DNA of 64,000 nucleotides, taken from NCBI RefSeq assembly GCF_009176545.1, contig NZ_VTOJ01000004.1, positions 25,903-89,902 of the forward strand, read 5' to 3'. The DNA comes from Salinigranum salinum. Lineage in GTDB: Archaea > Halobacteriota > Halobacteria > Halobacteriales > Haloferacaceae. This document shows positions 33,122 to 42,300 of this stretch, in pieces. A program made the translations under genes and the position numbers. Under the pieces are notes generated by a model that saw only the letters and a program-made list of their open reading frames with translations, had not been told where the DNA came from and made no database searches. Numbering within the stretch: position 1 is the first letter of the stretch; every line of letters begins with the position of its first letter.

Positions 33122-33631
33122 ATGGACTCGTCCACGCCGCTGTGTCTATTCACGGGTCGCGTCGAGAGCCGAGATGGAGAGTACGTCCTCACGATTCCAG
33201 AGCAGGAAGTTGAACTCGGCACGCTTGAGCCCGGCGACACATACCGGGTCGGCGTCTACCCTGGTATGTCGACGTCGTCTACAACCATCGACGATCGACA
33301 CGCAACGGGGACTGACCGGGGTGCATCGAACACTCGGTCAGCTGGAGAGCAGGCGCCCTCGACCACGACGCGCGATTCGTTGCGATCGGCATCGCCGAAT
33401 ACGGCGAGTCCCCCAACATCGACTGACCAGACGCCGGACCAGCCGCCGGTGACCGAAGGCGAGACCCTCCGCGTCCAGATCGAGGATGTCGGCGACCAGG
33501 GGGACGGCCTCGCTCGTGTCGGCCCGGGCTACGTCGTGTTCGTTCCCGATACCGAGGTCGGCCAGCAGCCGCTCGTCCGGGTCACGACCGTTCGCGAGAA
33601 CGTTGCCTTCGCGGAGGTCGTCGAACAGTAG
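33122..33631 (+). CDS. TRAM-domain protein
   Basis: 169 residues. The C-terminal 65 residues match the TRAM domain: GETLRVQIEDVGDQGDGLARVGPGYVVFVPDTEVGQQPLVRVTTVRENVAFAEVVE. TRAM is a small beta-barrel that binds RNA. The N-terminal FTGRVESRDGEYVLTIPEQEVELGTLEPGDTYRVGVY may be a second barrel. A Ser/Thr-rich linker joins them. RNA-binding or RNA-chaperone role is likely by family. Confidence 0.8.
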   Translation: MDSSTPLCLFTGRVESRDGEYVLTIPEQEVELGTLEPGDTYRVGVYPGMSTSSTTIDDRHATGTDRGASNTRSAGEQAPSTTTRDSLRSASPNTASPPTSTDQTPDQPPVTEGETLRVQIEDVGDQGDGLARVGPGYVVFVPDTEVGQQPLVRVTTVRENVAFAEVVEQ

Positions 33632-33648
33632 TCGCCGAGCGACGACTG

Positions 33649-34008
33649 TCACCCCGGCGATTCGACGAGCGTGAGCGGGGTATCCGGGACATGCGGGCCG
33701 ATTTCGCGCTGGCCGATGATGCCACTCTCTTCTGGACAACTAGCCCGGACCTCGACGGTCAGTAGCAGGCCGACGAGCGCCCGGCCCGAGACGACCGTCG
33801 CGACGTCCATCTCGGTCTCACAGCCACGACAGCAGGCTGACTGGACCGAGATATTGGCGTTTCGGATCAGGTCGCCGGCCTTGGCGACGCGCTTGCCGAG
33901 TTCAGCGACAGCGATGTTGATCGCGTCCTGTGCGGTGGTGACGTTGTGGACGATCCACGGGACCGAGAAGGTGATTTCGTACCAGGTTGTGTCGGATGTG
34001 GTGGTCAT
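33649..34008 (-). CDS. DUF555-family protein
   Basis: 119 residues. Sequence pattern YEITFSVPWIVHNVTTAQDAINIAVAELGKRVAKAG followed by CCRGCETEMDVATVVSGRALVGLLLTVEVRASCPEESG matches the archaeal DUF555 family, which has a CxxC-type Cys cluster. Role unknown. Convergent with the TRAM gene (17 nt between stops). The nearest palindrome A (copy 6, 35570-35611) is upstream in orientation but separated by the TnpB gene, so the TnpB insertion probably split this gene from its promoter. Confidence 0.75.
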   Translation of the reverse strand: MTTTSDTTWYEITFSVPWIVHNVTTAQDAINIAVAELGKRVAKAGDLIRNANISVQSACCRGCETEMDVATVVSGRALVGLLLTVEVRASCPEESGIIGQREIGPHVPDTPLTLVESPG

Positions 34009-34143
34009 TGGTTGTCTCTGGGGTTGGGCGGCTGCACGTCGTCGCTGTTCAGGAACTGGAGCGAGTCCGTCTCTGAGAACCAGCCGGTTCGATTCTCCGA
34101 GGTGTGGCCGGACTTCTCCGACTCCCTCTGTCTCAGCTACACG

Positions 34144-35451
34144 TCAGTTGCCCACGGCTGACTTCGTGGGCTTGTCAGTGGACTCCCCTTCTGCCGTCGA
34201 ATTGACGGAGGCGTGGAATTCGCCGTTCAGGGTCAGCGTCCCTGACGTCAGCGCACACTGACAGGGTGCGCCTCCACTCGAAGACGTCTGCCTTGAGTGG
34301 AGTCGTTTCAGCAACTTGCGAGCGATGTTCTTGCTCGCGTTGTAGTCTGCGTTCAGTTCGTACCCGCACGTCTGACACACGAACTGGTGCTTCGACCGCC
34401 TGTTGGTTTCGTGGGTAAACCCACAAGACGAGCACCGCTGGCTCGTGTACGCCGGATTCACCTGCTCTACCTCGATACCGACCATCTCCGTCTTGTACTC
34501 GACGTACTCGAATAAGCGTCTGAACGCCCACGCGTGTAATCGCTTCACACCAGCCATCCGCGTGCGAATGTCGGTCAGGTTCTCGAACGCGATGTGTGTA
34601 CACTCGTAGTCGCGGGCTTCGTCGAGAATCCGATTCGAGACACGGTGGAGTTCGTCCTGCATCCAGCGGTGTTCGCGGTCTTGTATCGACTGACTCGATA
34701 GGTGCGCTGACCGCGTTCCTGCCTGTTGCATCGACCCGCGAGTCTTCTCGAACTCTCGGCGTCGATGATTCATCTCGTCGGCGTTCCCGATGAACGCGCC
34801 CGTTGAAGTCACGGCGAGCGAGCCGTCCACGTTCAGGTCGACACCAAGGACTGTTCTGTGCTTGGCGTCCTCACGAGAAGCCGTAGACTGACCTTGCTCG
34901 TCGGTGGTTCGGCGCATCCGCGCGTGAAGATAGAACGACTTTGTCCTGCGGTCGTACTGCAGCGTGGACGTACGAAACTCGTAGTGCTCGTTCAGGAGGT
35001 ACTCACCAATCGGCGTTCCCTCGGCGTTGCCAGGAAGCACGTACTCACACTCAACGCGCCCGTTTACGGTTGAGAGCGAAACGCGGTCGCGGTGAAACGT
35101 CGCACTCCGCTTGTCGTAGACAACACTCCACGCATCGAAGTGTGGCTGACTCGTGTTCTCTCCCTTCTCCAGGCGAGCAACCCCACTGGTCACGGCCTCT
35201 ATCGCGCGACGGATCCCTTTCTGAACGAGGTTCGCATGCAGATAGTCCGTCTCTTCGCGGAGTCTCCCGTAAAGAGCGCTTTCGGCCTTCTCTCTGGAGG
35301 TTACACAGCAGTCGTTGGGGTATCGCCACGCCCACGCTGCAGCGGTATTCGCGCAGTAGAGGAACTGATCTTTGGTCTGATGGAGGTCATCGCACCGCTC
35401 CGTGGGAACGTCGAGTTTGACCTTGACAGTACGAATCACCTCCATCGGCAT
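34144..35451 (-). CDS. tnpB: RNA-guided nuclease TnpB (IS200/IS605, IS1341-type, no TnpA)
   Basis: 435 residues. RuvC-like motifs: GVDLNVDGSL (catalytic Asp), IAFENLTD (Glu) and LNADYNASKNIA (Asp), with a C4 zinc finger CSSCGFTHETNRRSKHQFVCQTCGYE. These define TnpB/OrfB proteins, which cleave DNA under guidance of an RNA made from the element's right end. No TnpA transposase is present nearby, so it is an IS1341-type element needing a TnpA in trans. A 9-bp-stem hairpin upstream and a 7-bp-stem hairpin overlapping the 3' end fit the subterminal palindromes of these elements. Inserted between palindrome A copy 6 and the DUF555 gene. Confidence 0.92.
   Translation of the reverse strand: MPMEVIRTVKVKLDVPTERCDDLHQTKDQFLYCANTAAAWAWRYPNDCCVTSREKAESALYGRLREETDYLHANLVQKGIRRAIEAVTSGVARLEKGENTSQPHFDAWSVVYDKRSATFHRDRVSLSTVNGRVECEYVLPGNAEGTPIGEYLLNEHYEFRTSTLQYDRRTKSFYLHARMRRTTDEQGQSTASREDAKHRTVLGVDLNVDGSLAVTSTGAFIGNADEMNHRRREFEKTRGSMQQAGTRSAHLSSQSIQDREHRWMQDELHRVSNRILDEARDYECTHIAFENLTDIRTRMAGVKRLHAWAFRRLFEYVEYKTEMVGIEVEQVNPAYTSQRCSSCGFTHETNRRSKHQFVCQTCGYELNADYNASKNIARKLLKRLHSRQTSSSGGAPCQCALTSGTLTLNGEFHASVNSTAEGESTDKPTKSAVGN
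34150..34171 (-). ncRNA. Hairpin at tnpB 3' end, candidate part of the omega-RNA scaffold
   Basis: GCCCACG (34150-34156) and CGTGGGC (34165-34171) form a perfect 7-bp stem with an 8-nt loop, overlapping the last TnpB codons. In IS200/IS605 elements the guide RNA scaffold overlaps the 3' end of tnpB and the guide lies just outside the right end, here below about 34144. Exact RNA ends cannot be fixed by eye. Confidence 0.5.
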
Positions 35452-35492
35452 ACGTTCTTAGCCTCGTATTGGTATATAAGCCTGAGTGCGAA

Positions 35493-35518
35493 AGGGTGTT
35501 AGCAGTCGTTAACACCCT
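35493..35518. repeat. Subterminal palindrome at the left end of the TnpB element
   Basis: AGGGTGTTA (35493-35501) and TAACACCCT (35510-35518) are perfect 9-bp arms around an 8-nt loop, 42 nt upstream of the TnpB start. This matches the hairpins that TnpA recognises at the ends of IS200/IS605 elements. It marks the upstream boundary of the insertion near 35520. Confidence 0.6.
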
Positions 35519-35569
35519 GAATAAGAGCGGATCGGACTCCGTCTGGCACCAGCTCGTTGGCTGGCAATA

Positions 35570-35611
35570 GTTACCCCACGATGGTCCTATTAAATGAATT
35601 TGTGGGGTAAC
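35570..35611. promoter_or_regulatory. Palindrome A, copy 6
   Basis: GTTACCCCAC (35570-35579), 22-nt spacer, GTGGGGTAAC (35602-35611). Perfect arms. Lies 13 nt below the stop of the RPA gene and just upstream of the TnpB insertion. Confidence 0.9.
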
Positions 35612-35624
35612 TCTTGGAACGCGG

Positions 35625-37190
35625 CTACAGGCTGGCGCCCTCCAGTCCCAGCTCTGCCGCTACATCGGTGACCGCCTGCTCGATCCGGCCGACTTCATCA
35701 CCGTACTGTTCGGCCGCTACATCCGCTCGTCCCGCGCCGCGCTCAAATGCCTCGATCCGCGTGCCGGTGTGTTCGACCGCCTCAGCGAGCCACGCCTCCC
35801 GAGTGGCCTCGTCGACGGTCGCGATCGACTCCGGCTCAATGGCGACATTCACGCGATCGCCCGCTTCGTAGGGCCGGAGCTTGCCAACCACGGCGACGTA
35901 CGACGGCGTGTCCGCCTGCTGGAGGAACTGCATCGCCTCTGGCTGGTACTGACCCGCGTAGACGAACACGGGCTCAGAGCCAGCGTACACGCGGCCACGC
36001 CAGTACTCGCTGTTCGACCCGACATCCTGCGCCTCGGTGAGCGCACCAACGATCAGGACGCGGTTCACCGCGACGCCGGTAGGCGAGAGGCTGAGTACAG
36101 GCGCCCGCTCCTCGTCGGACTCTTGGAAGGTGTGCGTCGAGGCATTGATCTCCTGAGCGAGCATCCGCTGAGCCGGCTGGCGGCCCGTCACCGCGGGCTC
36201 GAGCGTCTCGTCACTGAGGTCCTCGTCGGCGGGCCCCTCGGCCACGTCGTCGACGAGGAAGTACTCACCCACTACCGGGCCGGTCAGCTGATACCGCCGG
36301 CCGAGCACCCGCTCGGTAAGTGCGTCGACGACGACCCCGGTGTCGAGCGCGTCCATGGCCATTGCTTGTGTGTCTGCCATCGACAGCCCCGAGACCGCGA
36401 CGGTCGCCTCGGCGTCGAAGATTGCGTTGATCGACCGGTGGCCGTCGTCGACGACGGCCTTGATCCGGAGGTCGAACTCACCCTCCACAGCGCCGTGTTC
36501 GCCACACCGCCCGCCCGAGAGGACCCGGGTACAGTCCGCCTCGGGACAGCGCTTGATCAGCCCCGAGCCCTCCTGGACGGCGACGACCGTCCCGCCAACG
36601 GTGACGCCATCGGCAGCCGCGCTAACCGCCTCCTCACTGGGCTTGACAACGGTCGCCGAGTTCAGGCTCACCGAATAGCGGCCTTGGAACTCGTCGGTGA
36701 CGACGTTCTGGAACTGGTACGTCTCGCCCTCGACCAGCTCAGGAAGGCCAGCACTCTCCCACATGACGAACTTGAGCCGCCCGGATTCGTCACCAAGCAG
36801 CCCGACCTGGGCGATCTTCTCACTGCGCGGTTCCCAGAGCTGGACGACTTCGGCGATGACATCGATCCACTGGTCGGCCTCGTCGACGTTCCCGAGCATC
36901 GCACGCTCGAAGCTCGATCGCGTGGAGTAACCGGCCAGCCGGGCGAGTTCGGTCGGGAGATCCGCCCGCTCGAGGCCAGCCTCATGCACGACTCCTCGGA
37001 CGACCGTCCGCACGGCCTCGTCCATCGGGACGCGGTGCGCGACCAACTCGTCGAGACGCTGTTCGATTGCCTGTCGAGTGACGCCTGCCCCGACAGCCTG
37101 GCCGTCGTCTGCGGCCGTCTCGATCGCGTCAAGATGGCTGGTGATGGTTTCCGCTCGGTCCTGCAGCTCGGTCGTGGTTGTCTGCGACAT
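35625..37190 (-). CDS. Fused RPA / RPA-associated protein (single-stranded-DNA binding)
   Basis: 521 residues from the ATG at 37190. The N-terminal 300 match a haloarchaeal RPA: OB fold in EKIAQVGLLGDESGRLKFVMWESAGLPELVEGETYQFQNVVTDEF, a second OB fold, and a zinc motif CPEADCTRVLSGGRCGEHG (around residues 225-245). The C-terminal 200 match the RPA-associated protein family: GVAVNRVLIVGALTEAQDVGSNSEYWRGRVYAGSEPVFVYAGQYQPEAMQFLQQADTPSYVAVVGKLRPYE. In Haloferax the two are separate neighbouring genes; here they are one polypeptide. It coats ssDNA during replication and repair. Confidence 0.85.
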   Translation of the reverse strand: MSQTTTTELQDRAETITSHLDAIETAADDGQAVGAGVTRQAIEQRLDELVAHRVPMDEAVRTVVRGVVHEAGLERADLPTELARLAGYSTRSSFERAMLGNVDEADQWIDVIAEVVQLWEPRSEKIAQVGLLGDESGRLKFVMWESAGLPELVEGETYQFQNVVTDEFQGRYSVSLNSATVVKPSEEAVSAAADGVTVGGTVVAVQEGSGLIKRCPEADCTRVLSGGRCGEHGAVEGEFDLRIKAVVDDGHRSINAIFDAEATVAVSGLSMADTQAMAMDALDTGVVVDALTERVLGRRYQLTGPVVGEYFLVDDVAEGPADEDLSDETLEPAVTGRQPAQRMLAQEINASTHTFQESDEERAPVLSLSPTGVAVNRVLIVGALTEAQDVGSNSEYWRGRVYAGSEPVFVYAGQYQPEAMQFLQQADTPSYVAVVGKLRPYEAGDRVNVAIEPESIATVDEATREAWLAEAVEHTGTRIEAFERGAGRADVAAEQYGDEVGRIEQAVTDVAAELGLEGASL

Positions 37191-37388
37191 CTCGGTGTTC
37201 TCCGAGGACGCTCGACGCGCCGTCGCGCCCATAGACGCCGTGTCGAGGGCTACGTCACGCCTCTCTGAGCCTCCTCACTCCATTGCTATTGATAAAGGCC
37301 GGACGGCAGGCTGGACCTGCTGGCGGGTGACTCGCCCTCTCGACTCTCCCTGTCGCGGCTCCAGTCTCGAGCGACGACGTCCGCGTTC

Positions 37389-39062
37389 TCATGACAATCG
37401 CCGCCAGAGCCAGCGTCCAATCCGTGATCCGCGGGTATCATCGGGCGACTTCTCATCTTCCTGTACTGATTCGGGGGGTCCGGGTACTTGCTCGGCGGCC
37501 TCGGTATCGTCCCGAGCCCGGAGAGGCTCCTCCTCGCGATCAAGATCTCCATCTGGTGGTGCGGCTGGTTGCCCTCGCGGCTCGATATCGCGCAAGTCGG
37601 GGTCGGTCTCGAACGACTCGGCCTCTCTGGGCGGAGCCGAGTCATCGGCCTGGAGATCGAGCGCGATCCGGTACCACCGGAGCCGGGTCTCAAGGTCCGC
37701 GATCCGCTGCTCGTATGCGTCGAGCTGCTTCTGCTGGCGCTTCACCTTGGTCGCTAGCCGCTGTGCGTCCTCGATCGCGCCCATGTCGATTGACGGCGCC
37801 GGCCTGTCCGTCGACCCGTTCGGAGAACGACCCTGACCCGTCCCGTGTGTCGGCGAGGATGGATCGGTTCGTCCGCCTGCAGGCTCTGCTGTCGGCCACT
37901 GATCGCCGCCGTCGTCCGTTTCGGAGTCCGCCGCTGGTGGACTGTAGTAGTCATCGAGCTTCAATAGCGTCCGAGCGACGCAGACAGCGCCGTAGGTCGC
38001 TCCGTTGCCGTAGTGCCGTCGGTCCCATTTCTCCCGGTAGAGCCCCGAGTCCCGGAACAGCCGGTCCATCCGGTCAGGATCGCCGCCGGTCCAGAATCCG
38101 AGAAAGAAGCACAGGCCCATGTCGGCCTCCGACTGCGACGGATACCGGCTGTCTCGTCCGCTCCATAGCGAGCTGTCGCCGTCCAGGAGTCCCTGGATGG
38201 TATCGCCGCTCTTTGAGCCCATCGCCCGCCTGAGCAGCTCCGAGTCCGGGAGGTCCACGCCCGGCCCCGCGACCTCGTCGATCGTCCGGGGGACAGGGTC
38301 GGGAATCTCGTCGGGCGACAGTCCGTGTAGCGCCGCCTCAAGGGCCGGGTCGTCAACCGCCGGCGGATCCCGGCCGAATTTCCGGCGCAACCCGGAATTC
38401 GGCCCCACTGGTTGGGTTGGTGTGTCGTCTTCTCCAACCCCCGCGGCACCGTTCGATGCCGCGTGGGCCGTTGCCTCGGTCAGCGTGGTCGACTCGTCCT
38501 CACCAGCGGTCTGGACGAACTCGTGGTGCACAGCGAGGAGGGCGTCCTGTCGGCGAGCGACATCTGCGGGAGTCCCGGCGAGGTGCGCGCCGGTCACGGT
38601 GAAAAACCGGTCCCGGTCGTACATCTCGACGTCACCACGACGATTCCGCCCTGCAGGGAGCCCTCCCTCAACGAGGACGTGGATGCCTGTCCCTGACGGT
38701 GAGATCTCGGTGTACGAATCGAGGCGGTCGATGATGTCGGCGGCCCACGGCTCCAGCTCCTCGCTGTCGGGGTCTCGACAATTGTCCAGGTCGACGCCGA
38801 CGATCTCCGCCTCGGGGTCGAACACGAATCCGACCCCATCGGTGCGGGAAGTACTCTCGCGATGATACGTGAGTGCGGTCTCGAACTCCCGCCACGTCCC
38901 GGGGTCGGTCGCACTCGCGAATGGGGTGCCGCTGGTCCGGTAGGGCTTGATCGGGACCTTCGTCGGCTTGCCGTCGCGGTCGTCCTCGCGCCAGCAGATC
39001 CACTGCTCGAGCGCACGGATCGTGTCAGGAATCGCACCGTCGGGGATGGTGTTCAATGGCAT
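37389..39062 (-). CDS. NrS-1-type primase-polymerase (PrimPol) with helicase-binding-like domain
   Basis: 557 residues. The N-terminus carries the primase-polymerase motifs: VGVDLDNCRD (Asp 91 and Asp 93, metal ligands), SPSGTGIHVLVEG (S-x-G-x-x-H) and DRFFTVTG. A second conserved block near residues 260-350 (DSELLRRAMGSKSGDTIQGLLDGDSSLWSG...SEADMGLCFFLGFWTGGDPDRMDRLFRDSGLYREKW) matches the C-terminal domain of the NrS-1 phage polymerase family. These proteins prime DNA synthesis de novo. The C-terminal 170 residues are low-complexity with one coiled coil (AQRLATKVKRQQKQLDAYEQRIADLETRLRWYR). Probable replication primase of this element. Confidence 0.8.
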   Translation of the reverse strand: MPLNTIPDGAIPDTIRALEQWICWREDDRDGKPTKVPIKPYRTSGTPFASATDPGTWREFETALTYHRESTSRTDGVGFVFDPEAEIVGVDLDNCRDPDSEELEPWAADIIDRLDSYTEISPSGTGIHVLVEGGLPAGRNRRGDVEMYDRDRFFTVTGAHLAGTPADVARRQDALLAVHHEFVQTAGEDESTTLTEATAHAASNGAAGVGEDDTPTQPVGPNSGLRRKFGRDPPAVDDPALEAALHGLSPDEIPDPVPRTIDEVAGPGVDLPDSELLRRAMGSKSGDTIQGLLDGDSSLWSGRDSRYPSQSEADMGLCFFLGFWTGGDPDRMDRLFRDSGLYREKWDRRHYGNGATYGAVCVARTLLKLDDYYSPPAADSETDDGGDQWPTAEPAGGRTDPSSPTHGTGQGRSPNGSTDRPAPSIDMGAIEDAQRLATKVKRQQKQLDAYEQRIADLETRLRWYRIALDLQADDSAPPREAESFETDPDLRDIEPRGQPAAPPDGDLDREEEPLRARDDTEAAEQVPGPPESVQEDEKSPDDTRGSRIGRWLWRRLS

Positions 39063-39312
39063 GGCTCTAATGGGGTATCATCGACCGCGTCTCCACCCCG
39101 TTGACCCGCTCGCGAAACGGCCGGTTCTCCGATCCCCACCTCCGGTGCGCCGACCCGCGGGATGGACTAGTCTAAAGCGTGCGATGGCGCCGGGATGGAC
39201 TGGACTCGTGCGCGCATCCCATACCCTCCCTAAGCCAGTCTTTCGGCGAACTAGTCCACTGACGCACCAGATCGTCCGACCGACCCTCTCGAGCGCGCTC
39301 AGGGCGCCGCAA
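39063..39312. other. 250-bp non-coding gap with ACTAGT-centred repeats
   Basis: No gene seen. ACTAGTC-type strings occur at about 39166 (GGACTAGTC), 39250 (AACTAGTCC) and 39311 (AACTAGTCA), and GGATGGACT occurs twice (about 39160 and 39193). Located between the primase-polymerase and the VirD4-like ATPase, it is one of the few untranslated stretches in the replication-transfer region; a transfer origin here would be an inference only. Confidence 0.4.
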
Positions 39313-42300
39313 CTAGTCAATCTCTCCACCCTCCGATTCGGCGGTGAACGCCCGCACGGCTTCGACGATATCGCTTCCGCTGTGAATCTGCCACTCGCCG
39401 TGCTCCCCGAAGACCGTCTCGGCGATACGTGTATGATTCTGGAGCGATTTCGGCGGTACCGTCTCCACCCGTCCGGCATCATGGAGTGCCCGGACGAGAT
39501 CGTGGGTGATGTCGATGTCCTTCACCACCCAATGCTTGGTGACGCCGTCGTACTGCGCGAAGTCGTCGTAGTGTTTGACCACCCGTTCGGGTTTGACCGT
39601 CGTGATGATCTCCCCGATCGCTGTGAGGTTTCGCTGGCCGCCCGGAAGGTCGATGAACCCGGCCACATCGAACACCATTCCGCCGCCCATCGGCTCGTAA
39701 TATTTCTCGACATGTTGGCTCTCTGTTTGCGCGAGATACCGGGCGAAACACTCGGTGAACACCTTGTGATGAACTTTCTCGTGGAGGTCACCGTAGTCAC
39801 GACCGGTGTACAGCTTCCGGTCGACCGCGTGCTGGCCCTTCTCGGTGACGTAGTAGTACTTCCGCGTCCCGACGTAGGGGTTCTCTAGGTAACCCTGGTC
39901 GACGAGCTTGCTCTCGTCGATATCGCTTCCCGAGCGATTTCGGACAGTTGTCATCGACTCGGTGAACTCGTAGCCGTCGAGTTCGCCGTTGAGCGCCGCG
40001 ATCACGTTCCGGAGGAACCGACGCTCGTGGTCGGTCAGGTCCGTCCCCGACGTGTTCTCCCCAGCCTCCGCGGGCGAGGTGTCGTCGTTCGATTCCGACG
40101 AGTCGTCCTCAGACGACTCCCACCCCGGTGAATCTCCACGGTCGGGTCTATTAGCCGTCTCGTCAGCGGCCCCGTCAGTGGCGTCACCTGTGGATGTCGT
40201 GCCGGTCCCCAGAACGGTTCCGTACCGGTTCGACGCGCCACCGGTCCGGGACTGTCCCTCGTCGGCTGTCGCCTGCTGTGAGCCGCTCTCACCGGCTGTG
40301 GATTCTCCGTCGGTACTACCACTCTCCTGGTTGGGGGCAGTATCGGCTGCCGTCATGGTGCGTTCGAGCGCTGCGGGGGCATCTTCATCGCCGCCTCCGG
40401 TGTTCGTGACCCCGGCCCCCCAGCGAGCGGCGCGCTGTGCGGCGTCGGGCGGGCAGTTCACGCCCGGCAGCAGGCAGTACGTGAAGCGGGTCCGTGACCA
40501 CTGGAGGTGATCTGCTTCTTGAAACGTCTGTCCCGGACTGGCTGGATCGCCGGAGTCTGGACGGTGCGTCCCGGCGTCGACGGGATCGTCGCTGTCGCTG
40601 TGCCCCGGCGGTATCGGGAGCGGCTTCAGTGTCACCAGCTCCGGAGTGTCGGTCATGAACCCGGTGTCGGGGAGTTGTGCTAGCCACTCTCCACGGGGAA
40701 GCGAGGCGATCCGGTTGGCCAGTCCCTCGGCGTCGAGGTCCTCGTGAAACAGCGTCGTCGCGAGTTCGTCGTCGATGGCGAGCTTTCCGATGAGTTTGGT
40801 GTTGATGTTCCGGAGGATTTCCTTGTACGCTCGCGTGTCCAGCGCGTCGCGTTTCACCTGCTCGGGGAAGTGGACGATCACCTCGAATGCCAGCGCGAAC
40901 TCACGAGCGTCTGGAATCATCTCGTTGCGGACGAGACTCGCTTTCAGCACCGGCGCGGCCTCGTCGATGATCAGGTTCACACAGTAGCCGTCGGCCGGAC
41001 CGGGAACGTCGCGGTCCCAGCGCTTTCGCAGCCGGACCCACGACCACAGGTAATCCAGCACTAGCACCGTGAACAGATTGCTCGACGCTGGCCGGAGGTC
41101 ACCCGTGTCGATGAGGACGACCTTCGTCGAGTCGAGCAGCGCGTCCAGGTCGAACAACATCTGGTCGTCGGCGTAGGTGTCGCTCGCCTCGTTCCATTCG
41201 GGGACGAAATTGAGCATCCGCCAGATGAAATCCCGCTCGCGAAGCTTCGTGATCCGGTTCATCACCGCGTCGATCGACGTGGTGAACCGGTACTCCTCGG
41301 CGTTGAAATGCCGCGTCAGCGTCGCCTCCAGTTCGGGGTCGCTCACGTCGGGTACTCGATGCTCGGTCTGCATCCGGTGGGCCGCCGCCAGCAGGTCGCT
41401 GATCGCGTAGGCATCCTCGCCGTACACGGGATCGAACAGCGCGACGATGAGGTTCGAGAGGATTTCTTGGGCGACGAACGCCTGATTGTGCTGTTCCTCA
41501 CCGAGGACGTACGTGAGCAACTCGTTGTAGCGATCGACCTTCTCTTGGACGGCGGCCTCTCGCGAGACACCCGCGGCGAGTTGCGACCGAATGTCGAAGA
41601 ACGGGAACGCCGGCAGTTCGCCGTTCGGTCCGGGCACCGGCAGATGGACGATGTCGTCGAGGTTGCCGAACCGGTGAAAGTGCGCGCGCTTGTACTCGCT
41701 GGCCATGCTGCCGCCCTTCTTGTCGAAGATGAAGATCGGGCCGTCGAGTTGCTCGTAAGCAGTCAGGGCGTCGTTCACCATCGCGGTGGTCTTCCCGCTG
41801 CCCGTCGTCGACGCCCGAAGGATGTGGTGGATGAGTTGTTCGGCGGTGAGGTGAACGGGGATGTTCGGGCGCGAAAGTGCAGCCGTCTCGGCCTCGCCGA
41901 TGCACATTCCAGTGTCGAAGGTCCGGAGAAGTTCCTCGTTGGTCGCGGTCAGCGGTGACCGGACGTCTGGTGTCCCACCGGAGGCGCCACGGCTCGGTTT
42001 CGGGAGCGCCCCGGTACTCGGGACTGTGACGAAGTTCGCGAGCTCGTCCGGGCTGGCGACGATCACTGGCGCGGCGTCACTGAATCGGTCTCTGACTCTG
42101 ACCCGTCCTAGGCCGGCGGTAGTGAGTCGACCGTACTCGCGGTCGTCCTCGGCCAGTACGTTCCCCTCGATCCCGTAATACGGCCCGCTGAGCGCGGTGA
42201 ACGCCCCTGCGATGCCACCGATGACGGCTGTGTCGCCAGCAGCCCGAAGGGAGACATCGAAGGTGACGGCGGGTTGTTTGAGGTCGACCTGGCCCATCCG

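Noticed and set aside
35769..37268. 499-residue plus-strand frame opposite the RPA-RPAP gene
   Set aside because: Arg/Leu-rich composition, no domain, fully antisense to a recognised RPA.
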